Counted from the stretch's first letter, positions 21,041 through 34,700 are shown. The stretch is DNA of 64,000 bases from Jaltomata sinuosa (GCA_003996215.1 QJPP01000001.1:310001-374000); one strand, 5' to 3'. Notes: a model not told the origin generated them from the letters alone. Numbers and translations are program-made.

Positions 21041-23220
21041 ATGGATAATTTTCAGAGCTCCATCTCCATAACAGCCACCATTCTCTCACTTCTCTTTTGT
21101 GGGTTCATAGTCCAACTTCCAGAAAACTACTGGGGAAACATAGCAAAAAGAGATACCATCCAATTGGTGGCACCATTTTCAATCATCTCATCAACTTCCG
21201 CAGGTTGCACCATTACATGACAGATCTTGCTGGCAAGTACAAGACTTACAGATTGATTAGCCCCTTCAGGAATGAGATTTATACTTCTGATCCTTCTAAC
21301 GTCGAATACATCCTCAAAACAAACTTTGACAACTATGGCAAGGTACAAAATGTTCTTGACATTCTAATAATCTTTCTTTATGTTGCAATTTGATTGATTC
21401 TGGAAAGCCTTATTAGTAATTAAGTAACTTATTGCATTCATGACTAAACAGCAGCTAAGTTTAGGAGAAGCATCCATAATGATACAAGTGATGAACAAGT
21501 AGTGTTATTTGCATTAGAAAATGTGAGCACTGTTCCATTAAATAATTCAAAGTTTCTTATTTCGTGTTGTTAACAGATTTATACAGTAGGCTGCACTTGC
21601 TGTCTGATAAAAAAGAATTTTGTAAATCTGCATATTTTAGTCAATAGAATGAATTCCTGAATCTGTCAGTCTATCAATTAATTACCATGCCTCAACTCCC
21701 AAATAAGTTGCAGCCGGCTAAATGAATCTCCCGGTAGATGCAACGAAATGGTGGGACGATTCTCGGATTGCCAGTTTGAGTTTTTTGAATGATCTGCAGG
21801 GATGGTATAATTATAGCATTCTAAAGGACCTGTTAGGGGATGGGATTTTCGCAGTTGATGGCGATAAGTGGCGAGAGCAGAGGAAGTTGTCGAGCCACGA
21901 CTTTTCCACGAGGGTCTTGAGGGATTTCAGCACTGTGGCATTCAAAAAAGATGTGGCAAAGCTTGCTGACATATTGTCTGAAGCTGCCAATTCCAACAAG
22001 ACAGTTGACATTCAAGTAAGTTTCCATGAGTCGACTTCATTAAACAGCCCTTTAATGCTTTCATCGGACAAGTAAACCTAGTGTCGTCGATGCAGGATCT
22101 ATTCATGAAAGCATCTCTAGATTCTATATTCAGAATTGCCTTCGGAGTTGAGCTAGACAACATGAGCGGTTCAAATGAAGAAGGCAAAAAATTTAGCGAT
22201 GCATTTGACAATGTTAATGCAATGGTAATATGGAGATATGTTGATATCTTATGGAAGATTAAAAGAGCTCTCAATATCGGATCAGAAGCCAAGTTAAAGG
22301 AAAATATAAGAACTGTTGATGTGTTTGTTTACAAGTTGATCCACAGGAGAACTGAGCAGATGAGTAAACCAGAAACTGATTTATCTGTAGGTTAATCGTC
22401 TATAGCTACTACTTTTATTAATGCGGATAAATGCTTAGACATTATAATCTTTTGCCTGTTGCAGTGGAAGAAAGAAGACATTTTGTCAAGGTTGCTCCAA
22501 ATAACTCGTACAGATCCAAAGTATCTGCGTGATATAATATTGAACTTCACTATAGTAGGAAGAGATACAACAGCAATCACCCTTTCTTGGTTCATATATG
22601 TGCTAGGCAAGTACCCTCATGTACAGGAGAAAGTAGCACAAGAGATTAAAGAAGCAACAACTGAGAAAGCAAATGCAACAGACATAACGAATTTTGTTTA
22701 TAATGTGAATGAAGAAGCACTTGAAAAGATGCAATATCTCCATGCTGCATTGACAGAGACTCTTAGGCTTTATCGTGCAGTTCCAGTGGTATTAAAGAAC
22801 TTCTTTTTTATCATACAACAGCGGCCAAGTAGATGTATGCTTTAAGTTGTTATCAGGATGGTTTCTTCAGGCCAGAGAACCCCTCCAAATTCACAGCTTT
22901 CCAGGTTGGTCAAAGCTCTCTATTAGCTTTAATTCTCATTTTTCAAATCCTTGAACGCGAGTCTATACTTAATTTGCCTAGTGCCTATATACTGTCACAT
23001 TAACTAGCTTCCTAAGCACATTCTTTTGTTGATAAAACAGGCAGGGCCGAGGATCTGCTTGGGAAAGGAGTTTGCTTATAGGCAGATGAAGATATTCTCT
23101 GCTGTGTTGTTACGTTACTTTGTTTCCAAGTTGAGTGATGACAAGAAAACTGTCCACTATAAGACAATGCTTAATCTTCAGATCGACGGGGGGCTGCATG
23201 TTGATGTCTTTCATAGATAG
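21041..23220 (+). pseudogene. CYP704C-like cytochrome P450, copy 3 (frameshift and exon-5 deletion)
   Basis: Exon equivalents: 21041-21342, 21800-22015, 22096-22386, 22465-22788, 22857-22904 and 23041-23220. Exon 1 begins MDNFQSSISITATILSLLFC, then loses frame at about 21115-21150. Compared with copy 4 it carries a net 5-nt gain after FCGFIV; the correct frame resumes at KKRYHPIGGTIFNHL. Exons 2-4 are open (I-helix VGRDTT; LYR replaces LYP after the ExxR helix). Exon 5 has lost its first 52 codons, including the KPERW motif; only 16 codons from DGFFRPENP remain. Haem loop FQAGPRICLG is intact. It is clearly a pseudogene. Confidence 0.9.
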
Positions 23221-24168
23221 GGCCACTAGGAAGAGTATATATTAATATCAGTCCAGTTCTGCCCTAAATGTTCTCATGACATCAGTATCCAAAATAAGCC
23301 TATTAAGTAACATGGACCAGACGATGGAAATGAGGTTTGCTATCTATGGAAAGTGTCATTGTTACACATTCACGTTCTCGTTGTTTTTCCTTCCTCCCCC
23401 TATGTTTTCATGCCATGTAAGTTTGTGATTTCCAGTGGAATAACCATTAGTACCTCGGGAGAAAGTGGTAGTAGAATTTCAGATCTGCTCTCCACTTCAA
23501 AGAGCGGAACACAGATAGAAGTTGCTGATAAACCTAGAAGAAAAATAGCGTACACGATAGAGCTACTATAACAGGGTAGGATAAAGGATAAAATAGGATT
23601 ATTAAATAATAAGTAAAGACAAAATGAGAAGAAGAAAAAAGGCAACCACGCGATCACACCAAATTGGCCGTTACACAAAATGGGACTTCTTGTCGTTACC
23701 TAACTATGGATTTAACGACAGATAGAATAAATTTAAGGAACAATCAAAACAAACATTGTATTTTGACTAACAACACAATAAAATACAATAGGTAACAACC
23801 ATCCAAACAAGCTGGGATTTCAAAATATGAACAAGTAAATATAGGAAGAAACCAAAGGAGTTCAACATCTATTGTATATACATAAAAAAATAATTTAGTG
23901 TAATTTTCCGGCAAAGGATGCTCGGATGAACACCTCGGCCCTGTTTCGTGCTGTTTGGATATCTGTAGAGAAACCAAATTGATGTGATTAATTAATAATA
24001 AGGAAAATACATAAATTTGATATGGATCAAGTTGACTTTTGATTGTCATTTTCATGGTGGTTTTAACTTTTAACGTTGATGATCTAACTTAGGTACGTTT
24101 TTTAATGGATTAATTAACTAATCATTAGGTTAACCACCTTCTCCTCCCATGGCACATGTTACATATTA
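23221..24168. other. Spacer between copies 3 and 4, duplicated flanks
   Basis: The 3' flank (about 23400-23520) corresponds to 16770-16890 and to the window start. About 23995-24110 corresponds to 17215-17295 followed by promoter sequence seen at 12100-12115 and 12965-13010. Copy 4 thus has the most compact promoter of the array. Minus-strand frames of 92 and 103 codons show no family motif. Confidence 0.6.
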
Positions 24169-24236
24169 TACCTCCGTCTCAATTTACGTGTCATCATTTG
24201 ACGTGATACAAAGTTTAAGAAAGAAAAAAAGAGTAT
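24169..24236. mobile_element. Truncated Stowaway MITE upstream of copy 4
   Basis: TACCTCCGTCTCAATTTACG begins a Stowaway-like segment that fades after AAGTTTAAGAAAGAAAA. It sits in the position corresponding to the full Stowaway of copy 2 (13033-13346). Confidence 0.5.
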
Positions 24237-24333
24237 ACTTCTAAAGCTGATTTGGGATGGATCAAAAGGAAAGTGTGAGACTGGGAGAGAGGAGTGTAAG
24301 CTAGCTCTGCACAAGGACACATTAGTGGTTTTC

Positions 24334-26770
24334 ATGGATATTCTTCAAAGCTCCATTGTCTCCATAACAGCCACAATTTTCTCACTTCTCTTTTGTGGGT
24401 TCATAGTTTATCTTCTGACCAAAAAACAACATGGCAAAAAGAGATACCATCAAATTGGAGGCACCATTTTCAATCAGCTCATCAACTTCCACAGGTTGCA
24501 TCATTACATGACTGATCTTGCTGGCAAGTCCAAGACTTACAGATTGATTAGCCCTTTCAGGAGTGAGATTTATACTGCTGAGCCTGCTAACGTCGAGTAC
24601 ATTCTCAAAACAAACTTTGACAACTATGGCAGGGTACACAATTTTCTTGAAATCTTAAATAACCTTCTTTTTTCGTATTGATTGATTCGGAGACCCCGTT
24701 ATTTAGTAACTTTTGCATTCATAATGAAATGATAAACAAGTAATTTCTTGTAGAGAGATCTATCGGGTAACTCGAGCTGCAGTTTTCGTCTGATGAGAAT
24801 TATATAAATTGATATGAATATGATCTGTCTATTTTAGCTTACAGCTTCTATAGTAGTATCAAATCTTGGGTGGATTTGAAGGATTTGGAAATAGGAAACT
24901 AGTTGACTTTCCCATCTGGCTGTAAAGTCAACAGTTCATTGAGGCTCTATCTTTTTCTTTTCTTTAGTTAGGGTGGGTTTTGGGCATTTGAAAGGGGGGA
25001 GTAATAGAATCTCATTCCCACTATCTGCATCATGCACTCCTAAATCGGCTATTGTTCTATCAACCGATCAACGATGCCTCAGTTTTCAAATTAGTTGCAG
25101 TCAGCTATGAATCTACTAGTCTATTGTAAACAAATGATAGAATGATACTCGGGTTGTGACTTGAGTATTCGACAGGGGTGGTATCATTACAGCAATCTAA
25201 ATGACCTGCTAGGGGATGGGATTTTCACAGTTGATGGTGATAAGTGGCGAGAAGAGAGGAAATTGTCGAGCCACGAGTTCTGCACGAGGGTCTTGAGGAA
25301 TTTCAGCAGTGTGGTCTTTAGAAAAAATGTGGCAAAGCTTGGCCACATATTGTTTGAAGCAGCGCGTTCCAAAAAGACACTGGACATTCAAGTAAGATTC
25401 CACGACTCGACTTAATTGAACAACCCTTTTTTGTTTTCACCAGACAAGTATACATAGTTTCACGAATGCAGGATCTATTCATGAAAGCAACTCTTGATTC
25501 TATATTCAGAGTTGCCTTTGGAGTTGAGCTAGACAGCATGTGTGGTTCAAATGAAGAAGGCATAAAGTTCAGCGATGCATTTGACAATGCAAGTGAAATG
25601 ACACTTTGGAGATATGTTGATATCTTCTGGAAGAGTAAGAGAGCTCTCAATATCGGATCAGAAGCCAAGTTAAGAGACAATATAAGAATTGTCGATGAGT
25701 TTGTTTATAAGCTGATCCACAGAAAAACTGAACATATGAGTAAACCAGACGCTGATTTATCTGTAGGTGAATCTCCTTAAAGCTTCTACTTCTATTAATT
25801 CCGATAGATGCTTAGATATTATAATCGTTTGCCAGTTGCAATGGAAGAAAGAAGACATTTTGTCAAGGTTTCTGCAAATAACTGGAACAGATCCAAAAAA
25901 TTTGCGTGATATAATACTAAGCTTCATAATAGCTGGCAAAGATAACAACAGCAACCACCCTCTCTTGGTTCATATATGTGCTTTGCAAGTACCCTCATGT
26001 GCAGGAAAAAATAGCACAAGAGATTAAAGAAGCAGCAACTGAGAAAGAAAATGCAACAGACATAACGGATTTTGCTGCTAATGTGAGTGAAGAAGCACTT
26101 GAAAAGATGCAATATCTTCATGCAGCACTGACAGAGACTCTTAGGCTTCATCCTGTAGTTCCAGTGGTAATAAAGAACTTCTTTTATCATACAGCTGCGG
26201 CCAAGTAGATTCATGTTCTAAGTTGTTATTCTTATTTTTCTTCTTACTGCAGGATCCAAAAATATGCTTTTCGGATGACACCTTACCAGATGGATTCAGT
26301 GTGAACATAGGGGACACAGTGTCTTATCAACCATATGCAATGGGAAGAATGAAATTTATATGGGGTGATGATGCAGAAGAATACAAACCAGAGAGATGGC
26401 TTGATCGGGATGGTCTCTTCAGGCCAGAGAACCCCTTCAAATTTACAGCTTTCCAGGTTGGCTTAAAGCTCCTTATCAGTTTTACCATCATTTGTCAAAG
26501 AATCGAAGATGAAACGCCTATCATCAACTTGCATAGTGCATTTATACTGTCACATTAACTAGCTAAGTCATTCTTCTGTTTATAAAACAGGCAGGACCGA
26601 GGATCTGCCTGGGGAAGGAATTTGCTTACCGACAGATGAAGATATTCTCTGCTGTGTTATTACGTTACTTTGTTTTCAAGTTGAGTGATGACAAGAAGAC
26701 TGTCAACTACAGGACAATGCTTAATCTTCACATCGACGGGGGACTGCATGTTCGAGTCTTTCACAGATAG
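24334..26770 (+). pseudogene. CYP704C-like cytochrome P450, copy 4 (+1 frameshift in I-helix)
   Basis: Six exons: 24334-24633, 25176-25391, 25472-25762, 25836 or 25842 to 26166, 26253-26456 and 26591-26770 (TAG). Start MDILQSSIVSITATIFSLLF. Exon 4 reads FIIAGKD and then carries one extra A in GATAACAACAGC (about 25944) where copy 2 has GATACAACAGC. The frame is lost in the oxygen-binding I-helix motif. The original frame resumes as LCKYPHVQEKIAQEI. The exon-4 acceptor is TTGCAA instead of TTGCAG; the next upstream AG (25834-25835) would stay in frame and add two residues. ETLRLHP, KPERW and FQAGPRICLG are otherwise intact, making it the best preserved of copies 2-4. Confidence 0.85.
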
Positions 26771-28037
26771 GGCCATTAATGAGAGCCATAAATATGTCAG
26801 GATGTCCTTAGTGAGTTCTGTATACTAAAGATAGCAAATATGACAGTGTCAGTCCTCTTATTCCTGAATGTAAAAGGTCTTATCAAATAAACTAACCAGA
26901 CCAAAAGGTGTCATTGTTCCACATTATCCTTGTTTTACCCTCCTTCCTCTCTGTTTTCATGACAAGTAGTTTGAGTTTTACAGTAGAAAAGATATATATG
27001 AATATGATATGAATGGAGACCTATAAATTGATAAGGAAATCATATCACTTAGCCTTTTGGTTAGCCTCATTTTTGCCAAGTGACAAACAAGTAAACATAT
27101 TATATCCATTTCAGAAAAATGTCATTTTGCCAACTGATCATCAAATAGGTAAGACAAAAAATTGAGACCTAATCGTTACTTGTGAGGGCTTATTAGAAAC
27201 TTCATTAAGCTGTAAGTGGCTCAGATGCCAATTGCTTGAATGCCACAGGAGAGATACTGTACAAGAAATTTCACACAAAGATTGAACCATCAGATTTTAT
27301 ACCTTCTGGTGAATGATGCAGTTAATAAAGTTCTTTGTTTATTAGATGTGAAGCTTCTATCGTTGTTTTTGCTCCAAGTTATGGGCATTAACTTGCTTCG
27401 AAGACGATAAACAACAGAATTTCTCAGTCCCAATGACGTGCAGGATTCAGTATGACAACTCAGGTTCATTGGAAAATTAACATTTACACACATCGTGTGT
27501 GTCAACTATGTCTCAATGCCAAAATAAGAAAAGGAACGAGAAAAAAATGACGAGGAACTGAGAGAAGCAACTAAATAAAGATGTAAAACCATATCTTATA
27601 AGAGAACATTTACAAGGGAGTATCTTGACTGTCCTTCCGTGATAGTAAGTCCCAATACACTGATGGAGAAAGGGGTAAAGAAAAAAGATCAAATGGCTAA
27701 ATTTCCTATACTCTAACATCAAACAATTGGACAGCATGTACAACTATATCGATTTTCAAACAACAAAAAATAAAAATGCTGAACACAGTAAAAAACTACT
27801 GGACAGGCTTGTGGTTTACCTAATACAGTACACTCATGTTACATGTCGAAATGTTGAAACGTTATCCTCATCGCGCAGTGATTATGATACAGTCAAGAGA
27901 TGGAGCTGCCGCGTGTCAGTTACGCATCCAAATTGTATGACCCATAGGCACCTTTCATCTTGTATGATATGGATGGAATTTCATCAGGAGAAACTTTGGT
28001 TAACCTTGGTGAATCAAAGTCTAATATCTTGAAACCT
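26771..28037. other. Tail-to-tail spacer and 3' UTR of the BEACH gene
   Basis: The region lies between the stop of P450 copy 4 (plus) and the stop of the BEACH gene (minus). The right part is presumably the 3' UTR of the BEACH gene. No further gene is seen; short frames at 27290-27743 and 27727-28157 are without motif. Confidence 0.6.
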
Positions 28038-31000
28038 TCACTTTATAAGAGGGCTGAGTCCATCACCTTCCCAACCGAGCTTAAGCATTTGATCTACTAC
28101 CTTCAAGCTCAACTGCATATGGATATGGATGGAGAGTCAACACTAAGATGTTTATAAGCTACAGAAAGCCCCAAGAACGCCGTATTCTAGGTGCCCAAAC
28201 TATGTGATTCAATAAATCCTCCCATCCAACAGAGGTTGCAGTAGTTACTATACTATACTGGTTTTATCAAGTGCATTAGGTTTTAGCTACCCAGCAAGAT
28301 TACATTGCACAACTCTTGTCCAGAAAACCTCAGTAATCAGATTGGCGGGCATCAAATTATTATCATCAGTACTGGTTTAAAAGTAACAAGAGTACAAGAC
28401 TAGTAAAGTAGGTCACGTCTATAGCTTCTCAGAGAAAAGATCTGACCCTGATTCAAATAACTATTTCCATATCATGCTTACTGGAGTCTGCTAAAAAGAA
28501 GTGATGAGCCAGTTCTCAGTTGATTAAGATATGGCATATATATGAAACAAACACCTTTCTTTAAATACCTAAACACAATAACAAATAAGTAGATAAAAAA
28601 TGTGTACATATAGAACAAATTCAATCTTTATTTCATATGTTCTGTTTTATCGTAGTCTCATTTCAAACAACTAAATTAGCATTCATCTTCCAGCACTCAT
28701 GGTGGTAATAAATTGGTACTCAATTTCTAAGAAATTATTTTTTTTGAAATGGAATAAATTCAATTTCTTAAAAATTATTAATCAGGGTAAACTTTTGCCA
28801 TAACCATGAGATCCGATGTTTCCAGCTTCGAAACTTGGTGGTTAATGGGCTCACCCCTTACCATCTAAACTCGCCATGGAACTCATTTGACACTTCAACA
28901 GGGAGATTCTCTTCGCAGTCATTTTCCAGTATGTAATCCTGTAAATTTCTTCTAAGAGAATGGAACTTGGCGATACTTATGTTCTTTTCTTTCTTTTTAT
29001 GTGGGGGTCGGCCCCGTGAGAATAGGGAAGAGAAGGGAAGAGAAGGAATTTCACTGGAAGAGTTGATAGTGTGACATAGACAAGTGAGGATATTGTAGAT
29101 CAAAACTTTCATTCAATATTGTACGTTCAATGGTTAGGGTCACATCTTTTTCATAATAGAAATATTCAAAAAGGGAAATGCTATTCCACAAAGATCTGTT
29201 AAAACATAATTATTTAACTAAGAGATATTTTATGGCCCATTAATATCCACAAAATGCAACTTGACATGAAATCAAAGGTGTGGGGGGCTTAAAGAGAGAC
29301 GCGAACTGCACAAACATTTCATATATCTACTCACTTGGAGATATTTTATAAAAGGAGGAAGATAGGGATGAAAATTCAGAAATAGAACCATAAGTCAGCA
29401 TCAGCAAAACACTCTTAACACAAAGAGAGCATTCAACTTACTGCAGGATCTGTGAAGATTATCAACTGCCTATCAGCTGTCGATAACAAGAGATTAGTGT
29501 TATCCTTGTTCAGAGCCAGAGCCATAATATCTTGACCCTCTCCAAGCTTCATAATGTGAAATACCTGCAAGCCAAAATATCAGCTTCTAGTTCATACATA
29601 TATGCGAAGCATGGTGGGAGATGGGTCCTATTATCAAGCACCTAAGAAAAAAGGATGTCTAGTTGCATTGGTCAAAAGGTGCTAAGGAGCAGCATGGACA
29701 ACCCAGACTTGGCAAAGCAGCAAACAAACAAACTAGATGGTCTGCCTTACAGTTCCTAACTAATGGTGCCAGTATTAACGTGGACAGGAAAAGAAAATGA
29801 AATAAGACCAAAGGAAGTCTTCATTCTACCTTTAAAGTATACATGTCGATGAAGCAGATTGAAGGCACAGAGATATCTAATCTATTTCCTTCACCGTTCT
29901 CATCTAATTCTCCATCAGAATTTCCAAGTCCTGGCTTTTGCCACTTCATAGACTTGTTGTCCGATGGTCCATCATTTTCAGAATATGGATTTACCCCAAG
30001 CAAAGCATTTTGTCCATCAACAGAAACCTCCATGCAACTAATGGTGGAGCAGAGAGGAAATTGAGTTCTAGCAATAAGAATCCCATTAAGAGTAAAGGTA
30101 CTTAGTGTTTGATGAGATTTGTTCCAAGCCATTATAACTCCATCAGATGACAGACAGACAGAATGTGCCTCCACTCCAACCAGCCTTCTGACCAATCGAC
30201 CCCTTCTTATAGTATGTAGCAAGACATCTGACGAACTGGAGCATGAAACCACAATCCCAAGATCTGAACTCACACAGCAACATAATATTTCCCCAAGATG
30301 GCCTCTTAGGACATGTATGGGACCCTCAATTCGATGCCTCTTACTTTTATCTCTCGAGCTATTTGGTGTCGTACTGGTCGAAGGTGTGCTTGAACCAGTA
30401 GAAGCCTCTGCTGTGCTGCTGCTGCTGCGCGGTGTTGACGCCCTATTTATTCTCCAGAGAAGCACAGTGGCATCTCTAGACCCTGTAACAAGATAATTGC
30501 TATCTGGAGATAAAGCCAGGGATGTTACAGGAGCACAATGTCCTCTGGCTACTTCTAAAGTTTTTGCCCCATCTGATGATATCAGCCGCACGCTGTTGTC
30601 TACATGGCCACCTAGATTCAAGTGCAGAAACTCCTATTAGTCAGTATGTTTAGGATTCAGTAACAACATAAAGCATGCAATACTAATCTTGCTTCATTGG
30701 GAAGTCTTGCACTCAAATTATGCTATTTAATTCGACTCTTTTTTTCCCTACCAACTAAGGAACCCATGGGCACTCCCATAAATCAGAACAATTGGAGTTC
30801 TAGACTTCTGGCACATGATTTCCAGACACAAGCTCTCTAGGAGTGCTAAATTGAGAAATCAGATGAATGAAGAAAACAACAAAATGACCAATAATATATA
30901 CTCCCTCCTTTTCATTTTATGTGGCGGTGTTTGACTAGGTATGGAGTTTAAGAAAGGAAGGAAAACTTTAGGAACTTGTGGTTTCAAACATGCCATAACA

Positions 31001-31769
31001 TTTCTGTGGCTATAAAAGCACGTCATCAAGGACAAAATGTGAAGTCTCTATGTTAAATTGTTTCCAAATATAGGAAGGTGTCACTCTTTTTGGAACAGAT
31101 TAAAAAAGAAAGAATGCAACTTCAAATGAAACAGAGGGAATAATTTCCAACCTCATTTGCAAAACATCAAAAGCAGTAAATCGGCTGAGGAATCTTGCCT
31201 CACATAAGTGAGCGTTGACCATCAAAATGTTGTTATAAGATGGGAAGTATGCTAACTATTCACTAATCCCCAAAACAGAAGAACAAAAATAAAGACGTTT
31301 CTAATTGGGTTAATGAACTAAAATATCATTCTTTCACAATGGTATTTCAATAACTAAGATTTTTTTTAGATATAAATAAATAGAATATATACTGCTTGCC
31401 TGTAAGAATTTCTTTGTCACATGTAATTGCAACTACAGATGAACCTCTGATACCAGAAGCTGCAAATGCTAGGGCTTGAGGGAAATGCCATTCCTCTGAT
31501 TCAGATCCAGTTGGCCCCTTGAACATTCGCATGAATGTTCCACCAGCTGAGCTAGCACCAGGTTTTCCATGTTGGAAGAGGAAAGGTGCTCCCTGGCCAT
31601 CTGGTGTGTTTGGTTGCCATTTATGCTGAGCTACATGAGCAGCCGGCGCATTTGTATCAACAATTACAACTGAATCAGAAGATGCCTGCATCGCTGCAGC
31701 AGGTAAGTTGCAGCGCTCTGGGTGGGGAACCGTATATGGTTTAGCATCTCTAGGATTCCGGAAGATGGT
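28038..31769 (-). CDS. BCHC2: BEACH gene, WD40 block (exons 28-31)
   Basis: Exons 31400-31769, 29830-30611, 29442-29564 and 28038-28112 (TGA at 28038-28040). WD40 repeat marks include GHCAPVTSLALSPDSNY with VTGSRDATVLLWRI, then VLRGHLGEILCCCVSSD and GQDIMALALNKDNTNLLLS. A Ser/Thr-rich insert (SSSSTAEASTGSSTPSTS) lies between blades, as in plant relatives. The intron after 31400 begins with GC instead of GT. The last exon encodes only 24 residues and is separated by a 1.3-kb intron, so it is easily missed. Confidence 0.93.
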
Positions 31770-34700
31770 CTGTAAATTTGAGAGAAGTGTCAAGGTTACA
31801 TTTGAGCCCACCTATTATGATAACATACTACTATTTAAATGAAAATGAGCCATACCATCTGCTAAAAACTGCTTTATGGATTATCATAAAAACAAGATAC
31901 ACTGAGACCCTCACGCAGAAAGGAACTTCAAGGCTTAACAATAAGTTCACTAGATCCATAAGACATACAAACTAGCTCAAAAGAATAGGATACAGCAAGG
32001 AAAAAAAAACAAATCACGGTTGCCAAGAAGGGGTTCAGGGGAATATAGCGACTTGAAAGTTTGACAAACTAAAATATAGAGGCTCGGAAATAAAGGGACA
32101 CATAAACATATTAAACACTGGCGATATTCTACCACCAAGATGGAAAGATAAACCTACTCATACAACTGGTAGAAAATGGCTTAAGAAAACTCGTGTTTCT
32201 TCAACCAGACCATTGAGTTCCTTTTCTTTTCGTAAAGAGATATTTACATCACCTACAACAATTAAATATTTCACCCCTCTATACGAGCAAAAGATAGTAC
32301 TAAATTTACAGTTCCCTCATATAAATTAATCAAAAAGATAAACTACTAGTACTCATTTGGGCAAACTTAAATTTTACTCTTACATGTGTTACGGTTGACT
32401 CTGAAAAGTTAAAAGCAGAGAACTACGAATGCAACAAACTCACCTGTAGCTGGAGAACATCTGCCAGTGGCATCCTTTTCATGTGTGGGACAGTGAGAAG
32501 TTGAGATGGTGTTTGTCCAAAGTAAGCAATCTGATCTTGCATAGCACGCTGCTGGACCTTTTAACAAGTTTTAGCATTTCAAAGTTACTCGTATTCAAGT
32601 TAGTGGAATAACTAAAGCAAAAAGAACAGGAACTAAAGCATACTGGATCTGTTATCTTGTCAATATCCACTGTTCCTTCATACGTCAAGTAGAAGAAAAC
32701 ATTATTTGTCTGTATAGCTTCTTTTCCCCGTTGCTTATACCTGAATATGCAAAGAATTTTATTTGAAAGAAAAGAGAAGGAAAAAGAAGAGACAACAGTT
32801 AAGGGAAATAGCCAATTTTAATGCATCCAAAACAACTTACGCACACTTCAAATTCTCTCGGAAAGCAATAACATTACCTAAGCAAAATTAAATTATGTAA
32901 ATGATCTTTCCAAGTGAGAGACAGACAAAACTTACCCAAAAATGAGATCAATCCATTCATGTAGATGAGCAGAGACCTGCTCACTCTCAAGTGCCATCCG
33001 ATGCTTATGAATAAAATCAACTGTGTTGTCAGCCCAAGGTGGAAGCCGCACAGAGTCTGGAACAGAGATGAGAAGCAAATGATGACATTAGAAGACCAGG
33101 ACAAAATTTAGCTCTGTATGCTATATTCAATTAAACTGTATTGCATACCCAGCTTTTCTCCCAACTGTGTCGTACCAAATTCAATCGAATTCTCATTTGT
33201 TAGCATCTCTGGAAGATAAAATAGCTCCGGAACCTAGGTATTAAGAACAATATGTCATTATAAATTTATGAGCACCTGGAGCAAAAGCTTTAACTGGATC
33301 CAGAAACAGCAAAAGATAACAAATCATTAGCAGCTGAAAGCATTATTTGCTCCCTCTGTTTCCAATTGAATGTTACTTCCCTTTCCAGGACATGCCAAAT
33401 TGACGTCCAAAATGGAATACTTTGCCACTTTATATATCACAAAAAAAACATTAATCTATCATTTCACTTCAGGACCCACTTGGTATAGAAGTGGTTAGTT
33501 GACTACAACTTGAATAAACTGCACTAATTTGCTACTCCCCCTGTTTCAGTTTAGATGAGCTTATTTCCTTTTTAGTTTGCTCCAAATGACCCCTTTCTAA
33601 AATTAGAAAAAATTCAACTTCACCTACCCATTTTACCCGTAGAGACAAGATTTTAAAGCCATACAAATGTTATAACATATTCAACTTAAGTTTCAACAGC
33701 TTTATAGCCACATAAATGTTGTCATGTTTAAGACAACAAGTTCCAAAAGTTCTCATGTCTTTCTTAAACTCTGTGCCCAGTCAAACAGGGTCTGATAAAA
33801 TAAAACGGAGGCAGTACTTTTCTCTCAAAAATTGAGTATGCCAAATAATAATATTCAAAAAAAAAATTGAGATGGTAGCAATTTATAATCACAAGCACAA
33901 AGGTTGTGCAGACCATAACTACCGCGAGATGATCCAAAAGTACACACAACGATGATATATTCAGATTGCAACAGAGTATTGAGGTGGCAGAAGAAATATA
34001 GTTCATACCAACTCTTTAACATCACTCATCTCCTCAAGAACACTTTTCCAAGTGGCAGCAATATCTGAGAACATCCTGTCTGCATGATCAAATTTGCCAC
34101 CTTGGAGCTGAATAGATAGGGTAGTGAAGGGCTCCAGCCTGATTAGATAATATAACACCTGGTGTAACATTAAATTCACACCAACGGCTTAGAACAGAGT
34201 CTGTAAAATCACTGCTGGCTATGTTCACACTCAAGTGATGCATATACAACATATATAATAAAGAATACAACAACAACAACAACATACCCAGTATATTCCC
34301 ACAAAGTGGATATATAATAAAGAATAGAGGTAGAATTATCTATGAAGCAAACCCCGTCAGAAAAAGTAAATATGCAAAAGTGTTAGAAGGTCAAGAGATG
34401 AATGAAGATGCATGCATCTCCAGACAGATTATTGCTTGGTAGAATATGCATTGAATGCTGACAGACTCATTAAAACTCATATGCTCTATCGCTGAAGAAG
34501 ATAATAAAACTCATATTCTCTATTGTCCCGCCATACATAAAATTTTATGTTCATCAGTTTGTGCTCTGCTTAAGTTTTTGAGTGACCTGTTGAAGTAAAT
34601 AGTAAATGGCATTACTCATCCTAGGGTGGAATCGTACATTCAAGTATCCAGCAGGTTAAGGGCCATAAAGGATAACCACACTGTTTCCTTTCTTAAGATA

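Noticed and set aside
30410..30440. CTG/CAG trinucleotide run in the WD40 exon
   Set aside because: It is only a few repeats within a Ser/Thr-rich coding insert and is in frame; not a notable expansion.
29843..30496. Plus-strand open frames opposite the WD40 exon
   Set aside because: They are antisense shadows of the conserved exon 29830-30611, whose minus-strand frame matches BEACH C2 proteins.
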